A stretch of DNA of 64,000 nucleotides from an uncultured Archangium sp. (GCA_903905455.1 CAIVGN010000173.1:1-64000); one strand, 5' to 3'; positions 44,924-54,115 are shown, counted from the stretch's first letter. Numbers and translations are program-made. The notes: generated by a model from the letters alone, not told the origin.

Positions 44924-45904
44924 ATGTCTGCCCGCCTCATCGCTTCCGCGACGTCGTTCCTCGTCTTCTTCGGCTGCAGCATGGCCTCGCCGCTCACCGC
45001 CGACGCCGGGTTGCTTGATGCGGGGCAGGTCGACGCGGGCCCGGTCGATGCGGGTGCGCCGGTCGCCACGGCGCGCGTGGGCGCGACGGGTGGGGTGCTG
45101 GTGCTCGACGGCTTGAAGCTCGACGTCCCTGCGGGCGCGGTGGCGGCAGACGTGCAACTCGAGGTGCGCCGCACCACGGAGGCTCCGCCCACGCTTCCCG
45201 GGGTGACCGCGCTGAGCCCGGTGTACGACTTCGGCCCCGACGGCACGGTGTTCGCCGAGGGCGTGTCGGTGTCCTTCGCGCTCACCTCGCCGGGGGCCGG
45301 GCTGCCGCTCATCTTCTGGACGCAGGCCGATGGCACCTTCGCCCCGCTGCCGAGTTGGTGGACGCCCACCGCGACCCACGCCGTCACCATGCACCTGAGC
45401 CGGGCCTTCGTGGGGCGCATGGACACCGCGCCGAACGCGTTCCTGTGCTGCAACGGGGGGACGTGCGGGGCGAGCGGGGTGTGCCTGGTGCGGGAGCCGC
45501 TGGCGAGCGGGAAGCTCCTCACCGACGGGCAGGTCTTCATCAGCAACGGCATGGACGTGCGGCTGACGGCGGTGCATGCGCCGGCCGTGGCGCGAGGGCT
45601 CGAGCAGCGCGAGACGCCGGTGCGGCCGCGCGACGAGGCGCGGACCTTCACGGGCCCGGTGTTCGACCTCACGATGATCCCGTTCATGACCGGCGACGTG
45701 CTCGAGGTGTGCCTCGACGCCAAGGGTGCCTCGCCCGACCCGGGCACCTGCCTGGGGTTCTTCGACGAGGCGACGTCCACGTGGAAGTGCCAGGACGAAT
45801 GCCTGAAGAAGAACACCAAGGGCCAGCTGTGCGGCAACACCGACCACCTGACCACGTTCGCCATCCTGCTGACCGGCGGCGGTGATCGCACGCAGTGCCC
45901 CTGA
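44924..45904 (+). CDS. Lipoprotein with Asp-Ala-Gly linker and ZU5-like domain
   Basis: A lipoprotein signal (MSARLIASATSFLVFFGC) is followed by a short DAG-rich linker. A domain beginning TGGVLVLDGLKLDVPAGAV comes next; the PAGAV followed by VQLEV pattern is typical of ZU5-like beta domains. A Cys-rich middle (FLCCNGGTCGASGVC) and a C-terminal beta part with four Cys follow. GAAAGG lies 6 bases before the ATG. A fragment of a related protein lies at 59303-59577. Probably an outer-membrane surface protein of unknown role. Confidence 0.85.
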   Translation: MSARLIASATSFLVFFGCSMASPLTADAGLLDAGQVDAGPVDAGAPVATARVGATGGVLVLDGLKLDVPAGAVAADVQLEVRRTTEAPPTLPGVTALSPVYDFGPDGTVFAEGVSVSFALTSPGAGLPLIFWTQADGTFAPLPSWWTPTATHAVTMHLSRAFVGRMDTAPNAFLCCNGGTCGASGVCLVREPLASGKLLTDGQVFISNGMDVRLTAVHAPAVARGLEQRETPVRPRDEARTFTGPVFDLTMIPFMTGDVLEVCLDAKGASPDPGTCLGFFDEATSTWKCQDECLKKNTKGQLCGNTDHLTTFAILLTGGGDRTQCP

Positions 45905-45974
45905 GCCGCGTTGCTCCGGGCGAGTCCCGGTGGAATATTGCGCCCGCTCCCCCACCCCCAAGCCGAGGTCTCGC

Positions 45975-46403
45975 ATGAGCGAAGGAACCACCACCGAGCA
46001 CCTGGACGCCGCGCCGCCCATCAAGCCGGAGCTGCGCGCGAAGATCCTCTCCGACCCGAACGTGGCGAAGATGGCCGCCGAGCTGGGCCTCACCGTCGAC
46101 GAGTTCGTGAACCAGATCGGCTATTTCATGAACAACCCGGACACCGAGCCGGGGTTCCTCATGGTGACCGACGAGAAGCTGCGCGAGATGGGGGTCGAGC
46201 CGCCCTCGGCGGAGGCCCTCGAGGCCAACGTGCGCGCGTCCGTGGCGGTCATCCAGGCCGGGCAGGCCCCCAGCGGCTTCGAGGCGGCCCGCAAGAACGC
46301 CGTGGACATGCCCTCCACCGGCGGCGAGGCCCTCAAGTCTTCGGCCTCGAACCCCGACCTCGACGACGCCATCAAGAAGGCCCGCTACCCGCGAAAGGGT
46401 TGA
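45975..46403 (+). CDS. Small acidic protein of unknown function (142 aa)
   Basis: A soluble helical protein from MSEGTTTEHLDAAPPIKPEL to IKKARYPRKG, with no signal peptide and no known motif. The middle (FVNQIGYFMNNPDTEPGFLM) may form a small globular core and the last 40 residues look disordered. It lies 110 bases before another small gene and both precede one strong terminator, so they may be co-transcribed. Confidence 0.72.
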   Translation: MSEGTTTEHLDAAPPIKPELRAKILSDPNVAKMAAELGLTVDEFVNQIGYFMNNPDTEPGFLMVTDEKLREMGVEPPSAEALEANVRASVAVIQAGQAPSGFEAARKNAVDMPSTGGEALKSSASNPDLDDAIKKARYPRKG

Positions 46404-46425
46404 TCTTCCGGGGCTCGGCGCCCCC

Positions 46426-46461
46426 CGGCGGCTGATCCGCAACTTGTTCTCTCAGCCGCCG
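46426..46461 (+). promoter_or_regulatory. Perfect 10-bp inverted repeat between two small genes
   Basis: CGGCGGCTGA at 46426-46435 pairs exactly with TCAGCCGCCG at 46452-46461 across a 16-base loop. No U-run follows, so it is not a standard terminator. It may be an mRNA processing or stabilising hairpin, or an operator, ahead of the gene at 46514. Confidence 0.45.
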
Positions 46462-46513
46462 AGAACCCTGCACGTCGTACCTTTCCCCTTTCGCCACACA
46501 GGTCAAAAACCCC

Positions 46514-46975
46514 ATGGGCTTCCTCAAGAGCATCGGCAACGCCTTCAAGTCGGTCGTCAACTTCGCCAAGAAGGCCGTCAGCTTCGCCAGCGGCATCCTC
46601 AACGGCCCCCTGGGCACCATCGCCTCGTTCATTCCGGGCATCGGGCCGTTCGTGGCGGGCGCGGCGAAGATCATCGGCGCGGCAGACGCGGTGCTCAACG
46701 GCAAGGGGCTCTCGGGCATCGTCAGCGGCCTGGTGGGCAGCCTCGGTGGTGGCCTGTTGGGCAAGGCCGGCTCGCTGTTGAGCAAGACGGGCCTCGGCAC
46801 GGCGTTGGGCTTCCTCAACAAGGCCGGTGACTCGAGCCAGTTGCTCGACATGGTCAAGACCTTCATCGCGCCCCGGCAGAACGACACCTCGCTCGGCGCC
46901 CAGGGTGACCGCTTCAACCTCCAGCAGATGGCGGCCTACAAGATGGCGCAGCTGTTCACCGGCGCGCAGGCCTGA
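46514..46975 (+). CDS. Small Gly/Ala-rich amphipathic protein (153 aa)
   Basis: It starts with an amphipathic helix (MGFLKSIGNAFKSVVNFAKK). About 70 hydrophobic, Gly-rich residues follow (GILNGPLGTIASFIPGIGPF, LVGSLGGGLLGKAGSLLS), then a polar helical tail ending in KMAQLFTGAQA. The composition resembles membrane-active peptides or self-assembling particle proteins, but I cannot assign a family. There is no classical signal peptide. A strong intrinsic terminator 33 bases downstream suggests high expression (inference). Confidence 0.75.
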   Translation: MGFLKSIGNAFKSVVNFAKKAVSFASGILNGPLGTIASFIPGIGPFVAGAAKIIGAADAVLNGKGLSGIVSGLVGSLGGGLLGKAGSLLSKTGLGTALGFLNKAGDSSQLLDMVKTFIAPRQNDTSLGAQGDRFNLQQMAAYKMAQLFTGAQA

Positions 46976-47007
46976 TCAACCCGCCTCGCGCGGTCCTGCT
47001 TTGAAGA

Positions 47008-47037
47008 GGGCGCACCTTCGCTGGTGCGCCCTTTTTT
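47008..47037 (+). terminator. Rho-independent terminator
   Basis: A perfect 9-bp stem GGGCGCACC/GGTGCGCCC with a 6-base loop is followed directly by six T. It ends the transcript of the small genes at 45975-46975. It is the clearest intrinsic terminator in the window. Confidence 0.95.
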
Positions 47038-47075
47038 GTTTTCCGCGGGCCCGGGCGCCCTCAGGACGCGAGCCC

Positions 47076-47390
47076 ATGACCCGCGCGCTCTTCATCCACT
47101 CCACCGGCACAGGCCCCTTCATGTGGGACTCGGTGCCTGACGAGGTGGTGCCCGAGGCGCTGCGGGTGATGCCCTCGAACCTCGGCTACCCGCCCTTCGC
47201 GCCGGTGCCGGTGACGCTGGTGATGACGGAGCGCAGCCCCGCGGAGGCCCACGAGATGGTGCGCGGGCTGGCCCGCCGGGCGCCGCACGCGAAGGTGGTG
47301 CAGCTCGCGGGCACCGGGCACATGGCGCCGCTCACGCACGGCCCGAAGGTGCACGCGGCGTTGGCCGAGCACCTCGCGTCGCGCGGCTGA
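47076..47390 (+). CDS. Internally deleted alpha/beta hydrolase (104 aa)
   Basis: The N-terminus (ALFIHSTGTGPFMWDSVPDE) matches the first strands and oxyanion loop of alpha/beta hydrolases. The C-terminus (VVQLAGTGHMAPLTHGPKVH) matches the catalytic His region. The nucleophile elbow and catalytic Asp are missing. The two parts join near NLGYPPFAPVPVTLVMTERS, as if about 150 central residues were removed in frame. It is either a remnant or a reduced non-enzymatic protein. It follows the terminator, so it needs its own promoter. Confidence 0.6.
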   Translation: MTRALFIHSTGTGPFMWDSVPDEVVPEALRVMPSNLGYPPFAPVPVTLVMTERSPAEAHEMVRGLARRAPHAKVVQLAGTGHMAPLTHGPKVHAALAEHLASRG

Positions 47391-47393
47391 GGC

Positions 47394-48089
47394 TCAGGGC
47401 TCGAAGAGGAACTGCAGCTCCTGCAGCTGGTCCTCGATGGTGTCGGGCACCGCCTCGGCGAAGGCGTGGAGCCGGATGAGGGCGTTGACGTTCGCGTCCT
47501 TCGGGGCGGCGGCGCGCAGGCGCTTGGCGAAGGCCCGGTTGACGACGCTGGTCTGCCGGTAGTTCTCGGCGAGGCCTCCGAGCGTCCAGTCGGGCGTGCC
47601 GCCGCGCTTGCTCACGAAGTACTGGCCCAGCAGGTACATCGAGGTGGAGCGCGCGAGGGTCTCGATCTCCGCGGCGAAGGGGAGGTGCAGGCGCACCATG
47701 GGCCGCATCTTCGAGAGCAGCGGGCACCCGCTGGTCACCATGTACACGCCCAACAGCGAGCTCAGCGCGCCCTGGGCCGAGACGTTGTCGGCGATGTACG
47801 CGCGCTCGGGCACGGTCACCTTCGCGGACACGCGCTCGAAGGAGAAGACGTGGGCGAACTCGGTGACCACGTCGCACAGCTGCAGCGCCACGGGGCAGCT
47901 GGCGCAGTCCTTGGGCTTGAGCGGGCAGTTGGGGCACTGCTGGAACTCGAGCCTGGTCCACTCCGGCGGCGAGGCGGGCGGCGGCGCGAGGTTCGCCAGC
48001 GTCTTCGGATCGAGGTTCACCGTGAACTGCGCCTGCTTGCCTTCCGGCAGGGTGAACTCGTAGCGGATGAACCAGGGCTTGCTGGGCAC
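47394..48089 (-). CDS. Cys-rich protein with CPxCPxKxxDCxxC metal-site motif (231 aa)
   Basis: The GTG start gives VPSKPWFIRYEFTLPEGKQ. Residues about 45-65 contain CPNCPLKPKDCASC, four Cys spaced like a small zinc-binding site, followed by a helical domain (SSLLGVYMVTSGCPLLSKMR, STSMYLLGQYFVSKRGGTPD). There is no signal peptide. I cannot name the family with certainty. The stop is 3 bases from the convergent truncated hydrolase. The 163 bases before the next gene diverge from the haem-protein operon. Confidence 0.75.
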   Translation of the reverse strand: MPSKPWFIRYEFTLPEGKQAQFTVNLDPKTLANLAPPPASPPEWTRLEFQQCPNCPLKPKDCASCPVALQLCDVVTEFAHVFSFERVSAKVTVPERAYIADNVSAQGALSSLLGVYMVTSGCPLLSKMRPMVRLHLPFAAEIETLARSTSMYLLGQYFVSKRGGTPDWTLGGLAENYRQTSVVNRAFAKRLRAAAPKDANVNALIRLHAFAEAVPDTIEDQLQELQFLFEP

Positions 48090-48252
48090 GGGGTGATGAG
48101 GCCACGTCGGCCGCCCGGGAGCCACTTCCTTGAAGCCAGAAGAGAGGCCCCGGGGCCCCACACTGCGGGCTTCTCCCCACACGAATCCCGGGGGTGGCCG
48201 CGCGATTGGCCTTGGTGGAGGCCGTGGTGTCAGCGTTGCATCTGCCCCCACC

Positions 48253-49995
48253 ATGCAAGCCGTTCGACTCGGGCTGTTGAGCGCGCTCCTCGCGTGCGCC
48301 GCCCACGCCCAGGACCAGTGCCAGAAGCCGCCGGTCTCCACGGAGCCGCCGAAGGACACGCTGACGGACACGCGGGTGCTGCGGCGCGTCTGGCTGGCGC
48401 TGACCGGCACCACGCCGAAGGCCGCGAGCTACGAGGCGCTGGTGGCGACGCCGGTCGAGCAACGCGCCGCGGCGCTGGACGCCGAGGTGGACACGCTGCT
48501 CGCCTCGCCCCAGTTCTACGAGCAGATGGTGCGCTTCGGGCACGAGTGGCTGGCGGTGCCCGCGTACACCAAGGGCGCGCTGGGCGACGCGTACCAGGGG
48601 GACATGTCGGGGCACCTCTTCAAGTGCGCCGGCACGACCGCGCACCCGGGCGCGCTGTACTCGGTGGGTGAGAACGCCTCGCCGGGAATGCAGTGCGACT
48701 CGACCACCGTGGAGGTGAACGCCGTCGAGCCGTGGTGGGCGCCGGGCACCTCGGTCGCGGTGTTGGGCAAGGCGGGGACGCCCACAGCCACGGTGCTCGA
48801 TGCCATGGGCCGCACCGTCGACTGCGGGCTGGCGAGCGGTGGGTACTACGACCCCACCATCGCCGCGGGCTGTGGGTGTGGGCCGAACCTCGCGTGGTGC
48901 GCGCCGCTCTCGGGCCTCAACGCGGGCAGCAACTACGACCTCTTCAACGCCCAGCGCCGGCACCCCTTCGAGGAACCCGCGCGGCTGCTGGCGCACCTCG
49001 CGTGGCACGACCGGCCCTTGAGCGACCTGGTGGTGGGGAACTACTCGGTGGGCACCAACTGGCTGCGCGCGCTCTACGTGAGGGAAGGGCGGCAGCAGGG
49101 CGCGACCGACGTGCCGGTGAACTGGTGGAAGGCCAGTGCCGACGCGAGCCCGAGGGACCCCGTGCATCCCACGCCCGAGGATCCGCAGGCGTGGCGCGAG
49201 TTCGTCGTCGAGTCGCTCAACCCGTACCTCCTCGCGCGCCGCGACTACGCGTTCGATCCCCGCACCACCACGCAGGCGCCGGAGGGGCTGCCCGCCGCGG
49301 GGGTGTTGACCATGATGGGGCCGCTCTCCGCGTTCCCCCGGGAGCGCGTGCGCGCCGCGCGCTTCCTCGAGATGTTCGCGTGCTCGAGCTTCACCCCTCC
49401 GCCTTCGGGCCTCGTGTTCCCCCCGTACGAGGGCGACCCCGCGAAGGGCGGCACGTGCCTGCACTGCCACCGCGCGCTCGACCCGGCCGCCATCTTCTTC
49501 AAGCGCTGGGACTTCGGCGCGGGCAGCTACTACGTGCCCTGGCCCTTCATGCCCGGCGTGGGGCGCTGGCGCGTCGATGCGGCGTGGGTGTCGGGGCGGT
49601 ACCCGCACAGCGCCGCGGACAACTCGCCGGGCTTCCGGTGGAAGAACGCCTTCGTGCCCGGGACGGTGATGACCCCCACCACGGCGGCCGAGGCAACGGC
49701 GAACCCCGAGGCCCTGCTGCTCGACACCATGCCCGCGACGTACTCGCTGCTCGGCGCCACCAGCGACGGCACCATGGGCCCGCTCGGCTTCGGGAAGCTG
49801 TTGGTGACGTCCGGCTCGTTCGACCGGTGCGCGGTGCGGAAGTTGTACGCGCGCTTCGTGGGGCGCGAGTTGGATCCGACGGTGGAGAGCCCGTACCTCG
49901 AGGCGCTGACCCGCGAGTTCGTCGCCGGAGACCGCAAGGTGAAGCCCTTCGTGAAGCACTTGATCAGCCAGCCGGAGTTCAGGAGGGGCCTGTGA
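48253..49995 (+). CDS. Exported DUF1549/DUF1588-like protein with c-type haem motif
   Basis: This is the first gene of a three-gene operon. A signal peptide (MQAVRLGLLSALLACAAHAQ) is followed by a region like DUF1549/DUF1592 (TRVLRRVWLALTGTTPKAAS, ASPQFYEQMVRFGHEWLAVP). A DUF1588-like segment carries CLHCHRALDPAAIFFKRWDF with a CxxCH haem motif. A DUF1585-like end (FDRCAVRKLYARFVGREL to KHLISQPEFRRGL) closes the protein. These architectures are common in Planctomycetes and Myxococcota next to DUF1501 proteins; their role is not settled. The middle insertion has several Cys. Periplasmic by its signal. Confidence 0.88.
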   Translation: MQAVRLGLLSALLACAAHAQDQCQKPPVSTEPPKDTLTDTRVLRRVWLALTGTTPKAASYEALVATPVEQRAAALDAEVDTLLASPQFYEQMVRFGHEWLAVPAYTKGALGDAYQGDMSGHLFKCAGTTAHPGALYSVGENASPGMQCDSTTVEVNAVEPWWAPGTSVAVLGKAGTPTATVLDAMGRTVDCGLASGGYYDPTIAAGCGCGPNLAWCAPLSGLNAGSNYDLFNAQRRHPFEEPARLLAHLAWHDRPLSDLVVGNYSVGTNWLRALYVREGRQQGATDVPVNWWKASADASPRDPVHPTPEDPQAWREFVVESLNPYLLARRDYAFDPRTTTQAPEGLPAAGVLTMMGPLSAFPRERVRAARFLEMFACSSFTPPPSGLVFPPYEGDPAKGGTCLHCHRALDPAAIFFKRWDFGAGSYYVPWPFMPGVGRWRVDAAWVSGRYPHSAADNSPGFRWKNAFVPGTVMTPTTAAEATANPEALLLDTMPATYSLLGATSDGTMGPLGFGKLLVTSGSFDRCAVRKLYARFVGRELDPTVESPYLEALTREFVAGDRKVKPFVKHLISQPEFRRGL

Positions 49996-50966
49996 GAGTC
50001 CTCCTGCTCCTTCTCCTGCTCGCGGGCTGCGTGGGGAAGATCTCCGGCACGCCCGGGACCAGCGACGGTGGGTGTCCTCCCGAGGGCAAGAACGACGAGA
50101 TCCGCCTCGCCCTCGCGCCGGCCTGTGCGAGTTGTCACACCACCGGCAACAAGCCGTACTTCGCCTCCCTCGAGGCCTTCGAGAACGGGCTCGTCTACGA
50201 CCCGAAGTGGGTGAACAAGGACGACCCGGAACGCTCGGGGTTGATCCAGCTGCTGCGCGGCACCGCCCCCGGGAGCTACCCGCAGATGCCCCCCGGCGCG
50301 CCGTGGGCTGGCTCCATCGACGACCTCCTCGCGTGGATCCGGGACCTGCCCGCGCGCGGCGCCGTCAACGAGGGCCCGTCACCAGCCGCGTTCACCGTGC
50401 GCCGCCTGCGCGCCGACGAGATGGTGGTCTCGCTCATGGACCAGCTGGGGCTCGGGCCGGAAGACTTCGTCGACACCTCGAACCCCGACTGGCGCAACCA
50501 GGAGTTCACCGCCCGTGGAGGCCGGCTCTTCGTGTGGCCTACCGACTGGGCGCCGGGCATCTCGCAGCAGTACGTGTCCGACAAGCGCGCGACGGAGCGC
50601 TACGAGACGCTCGGGGGCGCGGTGGTGCTGCAGGGCCGCAGGAAGGACGTGGGCCTGGGGCCTTCGGCGGTGCAGACGCTGGTGCAGATGAGCCAGGCGT
50701 GGTGCGGCCTCGCCGTCGACAAGCCGGGCAACACCGCGGTGCTCCGCCACGTCACGCTCGCCGACAAGAGCGCCACGAAGGCCGCGCAGATCCACCAGAA
50801 CATCGCCCAGCTCTCGTTGCGCATGCTCGGCGACGTGCCGGCCGAGGCCGAGGTCACCGAGTTGTACGAGCAGGTCTACCTCCCGCTCGAGCCCGCGAGC
50901 ACCAGGGCCGCGTGGGTGGGCGTGTGCGCCGCGCTCGTCCGTCACCCGAAGTGGCTGAGCTACTGA
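49992..50966 (+). CDS. Lipoprotein with c-type haem motif, partner of the DUF1588 protein
   Basis: A GTG start overlaps the upstream stop (GTGA) and has AGGAGGGG before it. The lipoprotein signal is VRVLLLLLLLAGC. A CASCH haem motif lies near residue 40 in PACASCHTTGNKPYFASLE, the arrangement of cytochrome-c-like domains in DUF1592-type proteins. The rest (AFTVRRLRADEMVVSLMDQL, SRMLGDVPAE-type segments) resembles the N-terminal half of the DUF1587/DUF1592 family. It is probably periplasmic, working with the proteins encoded on either side in electron transfer or surface polymer handling (inference). Confidence 0.88.
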   Translation: MRVLLLLLLLAGCVGKISGTPGTSDGGCPPEGKNDEIRLALAPACASCHTTGNKPYFASLEAFENGLVYDPKWVNKDDPERSGLIQLLRGTAPGSYPQMPPGAPWAGSIDDLLAWIRDLPARGAVNEGPSPAAFTVRRLRADEMVVSLMDQLGLGPEDFVDTSNPDWRNQEFTARGGRLFVWPTDWAPGISQQYVSDKRATERYETLGGAVVLQGRRKDVGLGPSAVQTLVQMSQAWCGLAVDKPGNTAVLRHVTLADKSATKAAQIHQNIAQLSLRMLGDVPAEAEVTELYEQVYLPLEPASTRAAWVGVCAALVRHPKWLSY

Positions 50967-50969
50967 CCC

Positions 50970-52547
50970 ATGAACTCCTCTCGACGAACGATGTTGAAGT
51001 GGGCCCTGGGGGCCGGGCAGGTCGCGTTGCTGGACCGCTTCGGGCTGTTGCGCCCGGGCGTCGCGCACGCGGCCCCGGCGGATGCGCCGAGCCGCCTGTG
51101 CGTCATCTACGTGCCCGGTGGCTTCCGGCCGCAGTACCACTTCTGGCCCCTGGAGGACGCCGACGTGGACCAGTGCGTCCCCGCGCCCGGTGACTTCGCC
51201 GGCGAGCCGGTGTTCTTCCGCAAGGAGAAGCTCGTCGACCTCGCGGCGCCGAACGGCAACTACAAGCCCCTGCGCGTCTTCCAGTCGTGGGATGCGGCGA
51301 ACCCCGCCAACCGCGCGAGCGGCTTTTCCCCGGCGATGTATGGCTTCACCCACTTCGGTCTCGCGGACCAGGTGGCGGTGCTGCACGGAGTGGATCAAGG
51401 CACGGCAGATCACGGCAGCGCCTTCGTGTCGGCCATGTGCGGCGTGGCGAGCCCCGACTTCCGGGCGCCGGCGCTGCACGCAGTGGCCGCGAACTTCCTG
51501 CACACGAAGTACGCGTCGACCCGGCCGCTGCCCTTCGTGGTGGTGACCAGTGATCGCGGGACCCCCGTCGCCCAGGGCCTGCCGTCGCACGCCGCGCCGG
51601 TGCGCGTGCCGTCCATCGAAGCGCTCGCGCCGCAGATGTCCGACGACCCCACCAAGAACCCGTGGTGGTCGCAGTTGAACGTGCGCGTCGACCGCCCCGA
51701 GACCAACGCGAAGGGCGAGCCGCTGGGCTCGATGCTCAAGACCACCGCCCTCGAGCAGCACACCCTTCTGCAACCGGGGAAGTACCTCGGCCGCTCGAGC
51801 GCCAACGTCGACGGGTTCCTCGAGGGGTTGCATGGCTCGCTGCGCAGCGTGAGCCGGGTGCTCGCGGCCGACGTGGTCTCGGTGCTCGAGGCGCAGAAGG
51901 GCACCGACGCGCTCATCACCAACCGCCCTGCGTACCTCGCCAACTACCTGAACCAGCCCTTCAGCTACTCGTTCGGGCCCGCGAACTTCCACATGACCAC
52001 CCTCGAGCCGCGCCTCGACATGGCGCTGCGGTTGCTCAAGTCAGACCTCACCTCGGCGGTGCACGTGAGCCTGTCGCTCGACTTCGACACGCACTCCGGG
52101 CTGGGGCATGGGTTCAGTTGTGCCCACGGCCGCGCGCAGATGGACCTGGTCGCGCGCTTCCTGGGAGAGCTCAAGTCCACGCCCGCCCCGGGAATGCCGG
52201 GGAAGACGATGCTCGACGACACGCTGGTGGTGGTGCTCTCGGAGTTCGGCCGCTCGTGGGCCTCGCCGAGCAGCGCGGGGGGCTTCAACCTTCCCGATGA
52301 TCACCACCCGTACACCAGCGTGTTGTTCGCCGGCGGCAACGTCGCGGGCAACCGGCAGGTCGGCAGCTACGACCGGCGCGGCTTCGGCGTGCCCGCGGAG
52401 CTGGTCGAAGAGAACGGCCAGGCCAGCCAGCGCGTGCCGAGGTCCGCCGACGCGGTGACCACCGCGATGCGGATCATGGGCCTCGAGTTCAACGAGTTCT
52501 TCATCCCGGGCGGGTACGGCGAGGTCGTGGGGGTCCGGCGCGGGTAG
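50970..52547 (+). CDS. DUF1501-family protein with twin-arginine signal
   Basis: It starts 3 bases after the preceding stop. The N-terminus SSRRTMLKWALGAGQVALL is a twin-arginine signal, so the protein is exported folded. The body matches the DUF1501 family, distantly related to sulfatase/alkaline-phosphatase-like folds. It has LCVIYVPGGFRPQYHFWPLE, GTADHGSAFVSAMCG, SLDFDTHSGLGHGF, LVVVLSEFGRS and DDHHPYTSVLFAGG, supplying Asp/His-rich potential metal ligands. Consistent with the family, it is paired with DUF1549/haem proteins. Its last 33 codons are duplicated in degenerate form at 54296-54391. Confidence 0.92.
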   Translation: MNSSRRTMLKWALGAGQVALLDRFGLLRPGVAHAAPADAPSRLCVIYVPGGFRPQYHFWPLEDADVDQCVPAPGDFAGEPVFFRKEKLVDLAAPNGNYKPLRVFQSWDAANPANRASGFSPAMYGFTHFGLADQVAVLHGVDQGTADHGSAFVSAMCGVASPDFRAPALHAVAANFLHTKYASTRPLPFVVVTSDRGTPVAQGLPSHAAPVRVPSIEALAPQMSDDPTKNPWWSQLNVRVDRPETNAKGEPLGSMLKTTALEQHTLLQPGKYLGRSSANVDGFLEGLHGSLRSVSRVLAADVVSVLEAQKGTDALITNRPAYLANYLNQPFSYSFGPANFHMTTLEPRLDMALRLLKSDLTSAVHVSLSLDFDTHSGLGHGFSCAHGRAQMDLVARFLGELKSTPAPGMPGKTMLDDTLVVVLSEFGRSWASPSSAGGFNLPDDHHPYTSVLFAGGNVAGNRQVGSYDRRGFGVPAELVEENGQASQRVPRSADAVTTAMRIMGLEFNEFFIPGGYGEVVGVRRG

Positions 52548-52681
52548 TCGCTGAAGGGACAGGGCCCAAGGTTCCTGCCCCCGCGCATCAAGGAGGACGC
52601 CCGGTGCGCCGCAAGGTTGACCGGGCATCGTCTCGGCGCTGGAGCGGGGCGCAGCCTCAGGGCGCTGGGCTGGAGAGCTCC

Positions 52682-54115
52682 TTACGGGCCACCGGGATCC
52701 CTTCCTCCTCGGCCCCCGCGCCCGCCTCGCCCGCCGCCACGGCTTCCGCCTCCCCCGGGGCGACCGCCGCCGCCCGACGGCTGACCGCGGCCACCCGACG
52801 GCTGACCGCGGCCACCCGACGGCTGACCGTGCGGCTGCTCCTGCCGGCCGCCGCTGCCACCGGGACGTTGGCCGTCCGGACCGCCGCTCTTCCGCGCACC
52901 TTGCCCGCCGCGCGCTCCGCCTCGTCCGCCACCGCCGGGAGGTCGTGCGCGGGGACCCTTGTCCTGGTCCTCGTTGGGCGCTCGCGGCGGCAGCGCTGGC
53001 GTCAGGGCGACGGGGATCTTCTGTTTCGTCAGCCGCTCGATGTCGCGAAGGAAGTCGCGCTCCTCCCCCTCTTCGCAGAAGGACCACGCTTCGCCCGACT
53101 TTCCAGCGCGCGCGGTGCGACCGATGCGGTGCACGTAGGTCTCGGGCACGTTCGGCAGGTCGTAGTTGATGACGTGCGAGATCTGATCGACGTCGATGCC
53201 GCGCGCAGCGACGTCCGTCGCGACGAGGACGCGCACGCTCCCGGCCTTGAAGCCGTCGAGCGCCCGCTCGCGCGCGCTCTGCGACTTGTTGCCGTGAATG
53301 GCCTCCGCCGAGATGCCTGCCTTCTCCAGGTGCTCCGTCACGCGGTTCGCGACGTGCTTCATCTGCGTGAACACGAGCGCGCGGGTGACCGACGGATTCT
53401 CCAGCAGCTTCACGAGCAGCGAGCGCTTGTCGGCGCCGCGAACGAAGAAGACGCTCTGTTCGACCCGCTCCGCGGTGGACGAGACGGGGGTCACCGCCAC
53501 CCGCGCCGGGTTCTTGAGCATGCTCTTGACGAGCGACTGGATCTCGTCAGGCATCGTCGCGGAGAAGAAGAGCGTCTGCCGCTGGGTCGGGAGCGCCGTG
53601 ATGATCTTCTTCACGTCATGGATGAACCCCATGTCGAGCATGCGATCCGCCTCGTCGAGCACCAGGACCTCGACGGCCTGAAGCGACACGAGCCGCTGAT
53701 TCATCAAGTCGAGCAGCCGACCCGGCGTCGCGACGAGGATGTCCACGCCCTGGCGCAGCTCCTTCACCTGCTTGTCCTGGCCGACGCCGCCGAAGACGAC
53801 CGTGACGTAGAGGTCCAGGCCGCGCCCGTAGGTCTCGAAGCTCTCGGCGACCTGGGTGGCCAGCTCGCGCGTCGGCGTCACGACCAGGCAGCGGATCTTC
53901 GGAGGTCCCCCGGGGGTCGACGCCGCCAGCCGCTGGAGCGTCGGCAGCGCGAACGCCGCGGTCTTCCCCGTCCCGGTCTGCGCGCAGCCGAGCACGTCGC
54001 GGCCTTGCAGCACGTACGGGATCGCCTGCACCTGGATGGGCGTGGGCGTCGTGTAGCCCTCCGCCTTCACTGCCTGCACCAACTTCGGATCAAGCCCAAG
54101 CTCGTCGAACGTCAT
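52682..54115 (-). CDS. rhlE: DEAD-box RNA helicase, RhlE type, with RGG-like tail
   Basis: All helicase motifs are present: Q motif (FDELGL with [10 protein letters not shown]), motif I AQTGTGKT, Ia PTRELATQV, Ib [52 protein letters not shown] and [14 protein letters not shown]. From about residue 375 the tail is disordered and rich in Gly, Arg, Pro and Gln (three QPSGGRG units, then [11 protein letters not shown]), as in cold-linked or granule-forming helicases. Likely role: RNA remodelling in ribosome assembly or mRNA decay. Stop TAA at 52682. The gene lies head-on between the DUF1501 gene and a copy of its 3' end. Confidence 0.95.
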   Translation of the reverse strand: MTFDELGLDPKLVQAVKAEGYTTPTPIQVQAIPYVLQGRDVLGCAQTGTGKTAAFALPTLQRLAASTPGGPPKIRCLVVTPTRELATQVAESFETYGRGLDLYVTVVFGGVGQDKQVKELRQGVDILVATPGRLLDLMNQRLVSLQAVEVLVLDEADRMLDMGFIHDVKKIITALPTQRQTLFFSATMPDEIQSLVKSMLKNPARVAVTPVSSTAERVEQSVFFVRGADKRSLLVKLLENPSVTRALVFTQMKHVANRVTEHLEKAGISAEAIHGNKSQSARERALDGFKAGSVRVLVATDVAARGIDVDQISHVINYDLPNVPETYVHRIGRTARAGKSGEAWSFCEEGEERDFLRDIERLTKQKIPVALTPALPPRAPNEDQDKGPRARPPGGGGRGGARGGQGARKSGGPDGQRPGGSGGRQEQPHGQPSGGRGQPSGGRGQPSGGGGRPGGGGSRGGGRGGRGGRGGRDPGGP

